A stretch of 64,000 nucleotides of DNA from Siphonodentalium dalli (Eukaryota; Mollusca; Scaphopoda; Gadilida; Siphonodentaliidae), in contig CP136065.1 in assembly GCA_032622095.1 (NCBI GenBank), forward strand, positions 40,801,503 to 40,865,502, read 5' to 3'. A program made the position numbers and the translations under genes. A model generated the notes under the pieces. That model was given only the letters and a program-made list of their open reading frames with translations. It was not told where the DNA came from and searched no databases. Positions 59,001-64,000 of the stretch are shown here, one piece after another (positions within the stretch are counted from its first letter, which is position 1; each line of letters opens with the position of its first letter).

Positions 59001-62000
59001 ATGAATCAGGGGTAGCCCTTCTCTTAGATGAATCAGGGGTAGCCCTTCTCTTAGATGAATCAGGGGTCGCCCTTCTCTTAGATGAATCAGGGGTCGCCCT
59101 TCTCTTAGATGAATCAGGGGTAGCTCTTCTCTTAGATGAATCAGGGGTAGCCCCTCGCTTAGATGAATCAGGGGTAGCCCTTCTCTTAGATGAATCAGGG
59201 GTAGCCCCTCGCTTAGATGAATCAGGGGTAGCCCTTCTCTTAGATGAATCAGGGGTAGCCCCTCGCTTAGATGAATCAGGGGTCGCCCTTCTCTTAGATG
59301 AATCAGGGGTAGCCCCTCGATTAGATGAATCAGGGGTAGCCCTTCTCTTAGATGAATCAGGGGTAGCCCTTCGCTTAGATGAATCAGGGGTAGCCATTCG
59401 CTTAGATGAATCAGGGGTAGCCCTTCTCTTAGATGAATCAGGGGTAGCCCTTCGCTTAGATGAATCAGGGGTAGCCCTTCTCTTAGATGAATCAGGGGTA
59501 GCCCTTCGCTTAGATGAATCAGGGGTAGCCCTTCGCTTAGATGAATCAGGGGTAGCCCTTCGCTTAGATGAATCAGGGGTAGCCCGTCTCTTAGATGAAT
59601 CAGGGGTAGCCCTTCGCTTAGATGAATCAGGGGTAGCCCTTCTCTTAGATGAATCAGGGGTCGCCCTTCTCTTAGATGAATCAGGGGTCGCCCTTCTCTT
59701 AGATGAATCAGGGGTCGCCCTTCTCTTAGATGAATCAGGGGTCGCCCTTCTCTTAGATGAATCAGGGGTCGCCCTTCTCTTAGATGAATCAGAGGTAGCC
59801 CTTCTCTTAGATGAATCAGGGGTCGCCCTTCTCTTAGATGAATCAGGGGTCGCCCTTCACTTAGATGAATCAGGGGTCGCCCTTCTCTTAGATGAATCAG
59901 GGGTAGCCCTTCGCTTAGATGAATCAGGGGTAGCCCTTCTCTTAGATGAATCAGGGGTCGCCCTTCTCTTAGATGAATCAGGGGTAGCCCTTCGCTTAGA
60001 TGAATCAGGGGTAGCCCTTCTCTTAGATGAATCAGGGGTAGCTCTTCTCTTAGATGAATCAGGGGTCGCCCTTCGCTTAGATGAATCAGGGGTAGCCCTT
60101 CTCTTAGATGAATCAGGGGTAGCCCTTCGCTTAGATGAATCAGAGGTAGCCCTTCGCTTAGATGAATCAGGGGTAGCCCTTCGCTTAGATGAATCAGGGG
60201 TAGCCCTTCTCTTAGATGAATCAGGGGTAGCTCTTCGCTTAGATGAATCAGGGGTCGCTCTTCTCTTAGATGAATCAGGGGTAGCTCTTCTCTTAGATGA
60301 ATCAGGGGTAGCTCTTCTCTTAGATGAATCAGGGGTAGCTCTTCGCTTAGATGAATCAGGGGTGGCTCTTCTCTTAGATGAATCAGGGGTAGCTCTTCTC
60401 TTAGATGAATCAGGGGTAGCTCTTCTCTTAGATGAATCAGGGGTAGCTCTTCGCTTAGATGAATCATGGGTAGCTCTTCTCTTAGATGAATCAGGGGTAG
60501 CTCTTCTCTTAGATGAATCAGGGGTAGCTCTTCGCTTAGATGAATCAGGGGTAGCTCTTCGCTTAGATGAATCAGGGGTAGCTCTTCGCTTAGATGAATC
60601 AGGGGTAGCCCTTCTCTTAGATGAATCAGGGGTAGCTCTTCTCTTAGATGAATCAGGGGTCGCCCTTCGCTTAGATGAATCAGGGGTAGCCCTTCGCTTA
60701 GATGAATCAGGGGTAGCCCTTCTCTTAGATGAATCAGGGGTAGCCCTTCGCTTAGATGAATCAGGGGTAGCCCTTCTCTTAGATGAATCAGGGGTAGTCC
60801 TTCTCTTAGATGAATCAGGGGTAGCCCTTCTCTTAGATGAATCAGGGGTAGCCATTCGCTTAGATGAATCAGGGGTAGCCCGTCTCTTAGATGAATCAGG
60901 GGTAGCCCTTCTCTTAGATGAATCAGGGGTAGCCCTTCTCTTAGATGAATCAGGGGTAGCCCTTCTCTTAGATGAATCAGGGGTAGCCCTTCTCTTAGAT
61001 GAATCAGGGGTAGCCCTTCGCTTAGATGAATCAGGGGTAGCCCTTCTCTTAGATGAATCAGGGGTAGCCCTTCGCTTAGATGAATCAGCGGTAGCCCTTC
61101 TCTTAGATGAATCAGGGGTCGCCCTTCTCTTAGATGAATCAGGGGTAGCCCTTCTCTTAGATGAATCAGGGGTAGCCCCTCGCTTAGATGAATCAGGGGT
61201 AGCCCTTCGCTTAGATGAATCAGGGGTAGCCCTTCGCTTTGATGAATCAAGGGTAGCCCTTCTCTTAGATGAATCAGGGGTAGCTCTTCTCTTAGATGAA
61301 TCAGGGGTAGCCCTTCGCTTAGACGAATCAGGGGTAGCCCCTCGCTTAGATGAATCAGGGGTAGCCCTTCGCTTAGATGAATCAGGGGTAGCCCTTCGCT
61401 TAGATGAATCAGGGGTAGCCCTTCTCTTAGATGAATCAGGGGTAGCTCTTCTCTTATATGAATCAGGGGTAGCCCTTCTCTTAGATGAATCAGGGGTAGC
61501 TCTTCTCTTAGATGAATCAGGGGTCGCCCTTCTCTTAGACGAATCAGGGGTAGCCCTTCGCTTAGATGAATCAGGGGTAGCCCTTCGCTTAGATGAATCA
61601 GGGGTAGCCCTTCTCTTAGATGAATCAGGGGTAGCCCTTCGCTTAGATGAATCAGGGGTAGCCCTTCTCTTAGATGAATCAGGGGTAGCCCTTCTCTTAG
61701 ATGAATCAGGGGTAGCCCTTCTCTTAGATGAATCAGGGGTAGCCCTTCTCTTAGATGAATCAGGGGTCGCCCTTCTCTTAGATGAATCAGGGGTCGCCCT
61801 TCTCTTAGATGAATCAGGGGTAGCTCTTCTCTTAGATGAATCAGGGGTAGCCCCTCGCTTAGATGAATCAGGGGTAGCCCTTCTCTTAGATGAATCAGGG
61901 GTAGCCCCTCGCTTAGATGAATCAGGGGTAGCCCTTCTCTTAGATGAATCAGGGGTAGCCCCTCGCTTAGATGAATCAGGGGTCGCCCTTCTCTTAGATG

Positions 62001-64000
62001 AATCAGGGGTAGCCCCTCGATTAGATGAATCAGGGGTAGCCCTTCTCTTAGATGAATCAGGGGTAGCCCTTCGCTTAGATGAATCAGGGGTAGCCATTCG
62101 CTTAGATGAATCAGGGGTAGCCCTTCTCTTAGATGAATCAGGGGTAGCCCTTCGCTTAGATGAATCAGGGGTAGCCCTTCTCTTAGATGAATCAGGGGTA
62201 GCCCTTCGCTTAGATGAATCAGGGGTAGCCCTTCGCTTAGATGAATCAGGGGTAGCCCTTCGCTTAGATGAATCAGGGGTAGCCCGTCTCTTAGATGAAT
62301 CAGGGGTAGCCCTTCGCTTAGATGAATCAGGGGTAGCCCTTCTCTTAGATGAATCAGGGGTCGCCCTTCTCTTAGATGAATCAGGGGTCGCCCTTCTCTT
62401 AGATGAATCAGGGGTCGCCCTTCACTTAGATGAATCAGGGGTCGCCCTTCTCTTAGATGAATCAGGGGTAGCCCTTCTCTTAGATGAATCAGGGGTAGCC
62501 CTTCGCTTAGATGAATCAGGGGTAGCCCTTCTCTTAGATGAATCAGGGGTCGCCCTTCACTTAGATGAATCAGGGGTCGCCCTTCTCTTAGATGAATCAG
62601 GGGTAGCCCTTCGCTTAGATGAATCAGGGGTAGCCCTTCTCTTAGATGAATCAGGGGTAGCCCTTCGCTTAGATGAATCAGGGGTAGCCATTCGCTTAGA
62701 TGAATCAGGGGTAGCCCTTCTCTTAGATGAATCAGGGGTAGCCCTTCGCTTAGATGAATCAGGGGTAGCCCTTCTCTTAGATGAATCAGGGGTAGCCCTT
62801 CTCTTAGATGAATCAGGGGTCGCCCTTCTCTTAGATGAATAGGGGTAGCCCTTCGCTTAGATGAATCAGGGGTAGCCCGTCTCTTAGATGAATCAGGGGT
62901 AGCCCTTCGCTTAGATGAATCAGGGGTAGCCCTTCGCTTAGATGAATCAGGGGTCTCCCTTCTCTTAGATGAATCAGGGGTAGCCCTTCGCTTAGATGAA
63001 TCAGGGGTAGCCCTTCTCTTAGATGAATCAGGGGTCGCCCTTCTCTTAGATGAATCAGGGGTCGCCCTTCTCTTAGATGAATCAGAGGTAGCCCTTCTCT
63101 TAGATGAATCAGGGGTCGCCCTTCTCTTAGATGAATCAGGGGTCGCCCTTCACTTAGATGAATCAGGGGTCGCCCTTCACTTAGATGAATCAGGGGTAGC
63201 CCTTCGCTTAGATGAATCAGGGGTAGCCCTTCTCTTAGATGAATCAGGGGTCGCCCTTCTCTTAGATGAATCAGGGGTCGCCCTTCTCTTAGATGAATCA
63301 GGGGTAGCCCTTCTCTTAGATGAATCAGGGGTAGCCCTTCTCTTAGATGAATCAGGGGTAGCTCTTCTCTTAGATGAATCAGGGGTCGCCCTTCGCTTAG
63401 ATGAATCAGGGGTAGCCCTTCTCTTAGATGAATCAGGGGTAGCCCTTCGCTTAGATGAATCAGGGGTAGCCCTTCGCTTAGATGAATCAGGGGTCGCCCT
63501 TCACTTAGATGAATCAGGGGTCGCCCTTCTCTTAGATGAATCAGGGGTAGCCCTTCTCTTAGATGAATCAGGGGTAGCCCTTCTCTTAGATGAATCAGGG
63601 GTCGCCCTTCACTTAGATGAATCAGGGGTCGCCCTTCTCTTAGATGAATCAGGGGTCGCCCTTCTCTTAGATGAATCAGGGGTAGCCCTTCTCTTAGATG
63701 AATCAGGGGTAGCCCTTCGCTTAGATGAATCAGGGGTAGCCCTTCTCTTAGATGAATCAGGGGTAGCCCTTCTCTTAGATGAATCAGGGGTCGCCCTTCT
63801 CTTAGATGAATCAGGGGTAGCCCTTCGCTTAGATGAATCAGGGGTAGCCCGTCTCTTAGATGAATCAGGGGTAGCCCTTCGCTTAGATGAATCAGGGGTC
63901 GCCCTTCTCTTAGATGAATCAGGGGTAGCCCTTCGCTTATATGAATCAGGGGTAGCCCTTCGCTTATATGAATCAGGGGTAGCCCTTCTCTTAGATGAAT
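53096..64000 (+). repeat. Giant 27-bp minisatellite array, about 404 units, open at right edge
   Basis: The 27-bp unit begins GGGGTAGCCC and ends TTAGATGAATCA, and repeats without interruption from 53,096 to the last base. Variation is confined to a few positions: GTA/GTC after the G run, GCC/GCT, CTT/CCT/CGT/ATT, and TCG/TCT/TCA before the CTTA. The second half of the unit is almost invariant. Single-base indels are rare (for example 28-bp units near 53,614 and 54,560, 26-bp units near 57,985, 58,640 and 62,840). The unit lacks stops in one plus frame (GVALRLDES) and two minus frames (ATPDSSKRR and PLIHLSEGL), so long open frames up to 1,035 codons arise without meaning. Nothing indicates transcription start, splicing or a codon-position bias. 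Confidence 0.97.
57050..62447 (+). repeat. Tandem duplication of a ~2.7-kb (100-unit) block inside the array
   Basis: The variant pattern of 57,050-59,748 recurs in 59,749-62,447. The offset is exactly 2,700 bp from about 58,680 onward and 2,698-2,699 bp before that, explained by the two one-base deletions near 57,985 and 58,640 present only in the first block. Rare markers recur in step: GACGAATCA at 58,839 and 61,539, CCCCTCGATTAG at about 59,314 and 62,014, GAATCATGGG at 57,763 and 60,461, GCTTTGATGAAT at about 58,538 and 61,237. Over 58,860-59,710 I found no difference when reading line by line. Confidence 0.93.

Noticed and set aside
53096-64000. CRISPR array
   Set aside because: The units are contiguous, with no unique spacers, and the context is eukaryotic.
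53096-64000. TGAATCA in each unit as an array of AP-1-like binding sites
   Set aside because: The central base differs from the AP-1 consensus, and an invariant word in a young tandem array needs no regulatory explanation.

Overview
This window looks like eukaryotic nuclear DNA from an invertebrate, most probably a mollusc. It is AT-rich outside a few islands, has no long conserved reading frame, and has no bacterial gene layout. It is packed with short mobile elements, tRNA-derived SINEs, LINE relics, and Helitron-like elements with tandem-repeat cores next to GACA/TCTG microsatellites. That last architecture, and a LINE 3' end running through TTAAACCCC into (CAAT)n, resemble repeats I know from molluscs. 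The species cannot be told from the sequence.

Layout. Positions 1-11,000 hold dispersed repeats, two short Helitron-like elements (4.4-5.2 kb), the first copy of a palindrome-bearing TTAA MITE (5.8 kb), a SINE and a hAT-type element with recognisable ends (7.8-8.4 kb). A broken C2H2 zinc-finger gene lies at 11.2-11.6 kb and a LINE reverse-transcriptase relic at 13.6-14.0 kb. From 16.5 to 24.7 kb there is a 24-bp tandem repeat, a second SINE, three more MITE copies, two copies of an unnamed ~370-bp family, and a 5'-truncated LINE on the minus strand (20.3-21.4 kb). From 24.7 to 30.2 kb there is a long inverted repeat with ~940-bp arms; its right arm is split by a 2,991-bp Helitron-like element whose empty target site survives in the left arm. 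A second copy of that Helitron family lies in reverse at 40.2-41.75 kb. A GC-rich, palindrome-dense foldback element with a 6-bp target duplication is at 42.8-43.2 kb. A degraded LINE with a CCHC Gag-like ORF1 occupies 46.4-48.2 kb.

From 53,096 to the end (10.9 kb, about 404 units, open at the right edge) there is a single 27-bp minisatellite. It contains a directly repeated ~2.7-kb (100-unit) block. Because 27 is divisible by three and the unit is stop-free in three of six frames, the array shows very long spurious reading frames.

No complete host gene can be supported. Three short exon-like segments on the plus strand (42.3, 44.3 and 52.0 kb) have plausible splice borders, but their phases do not join directly. 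The main interest is mobile-element biology: nested insertions, two foldback structures, one amplified hairpin-bearing MITE family, and a very large tandem array.
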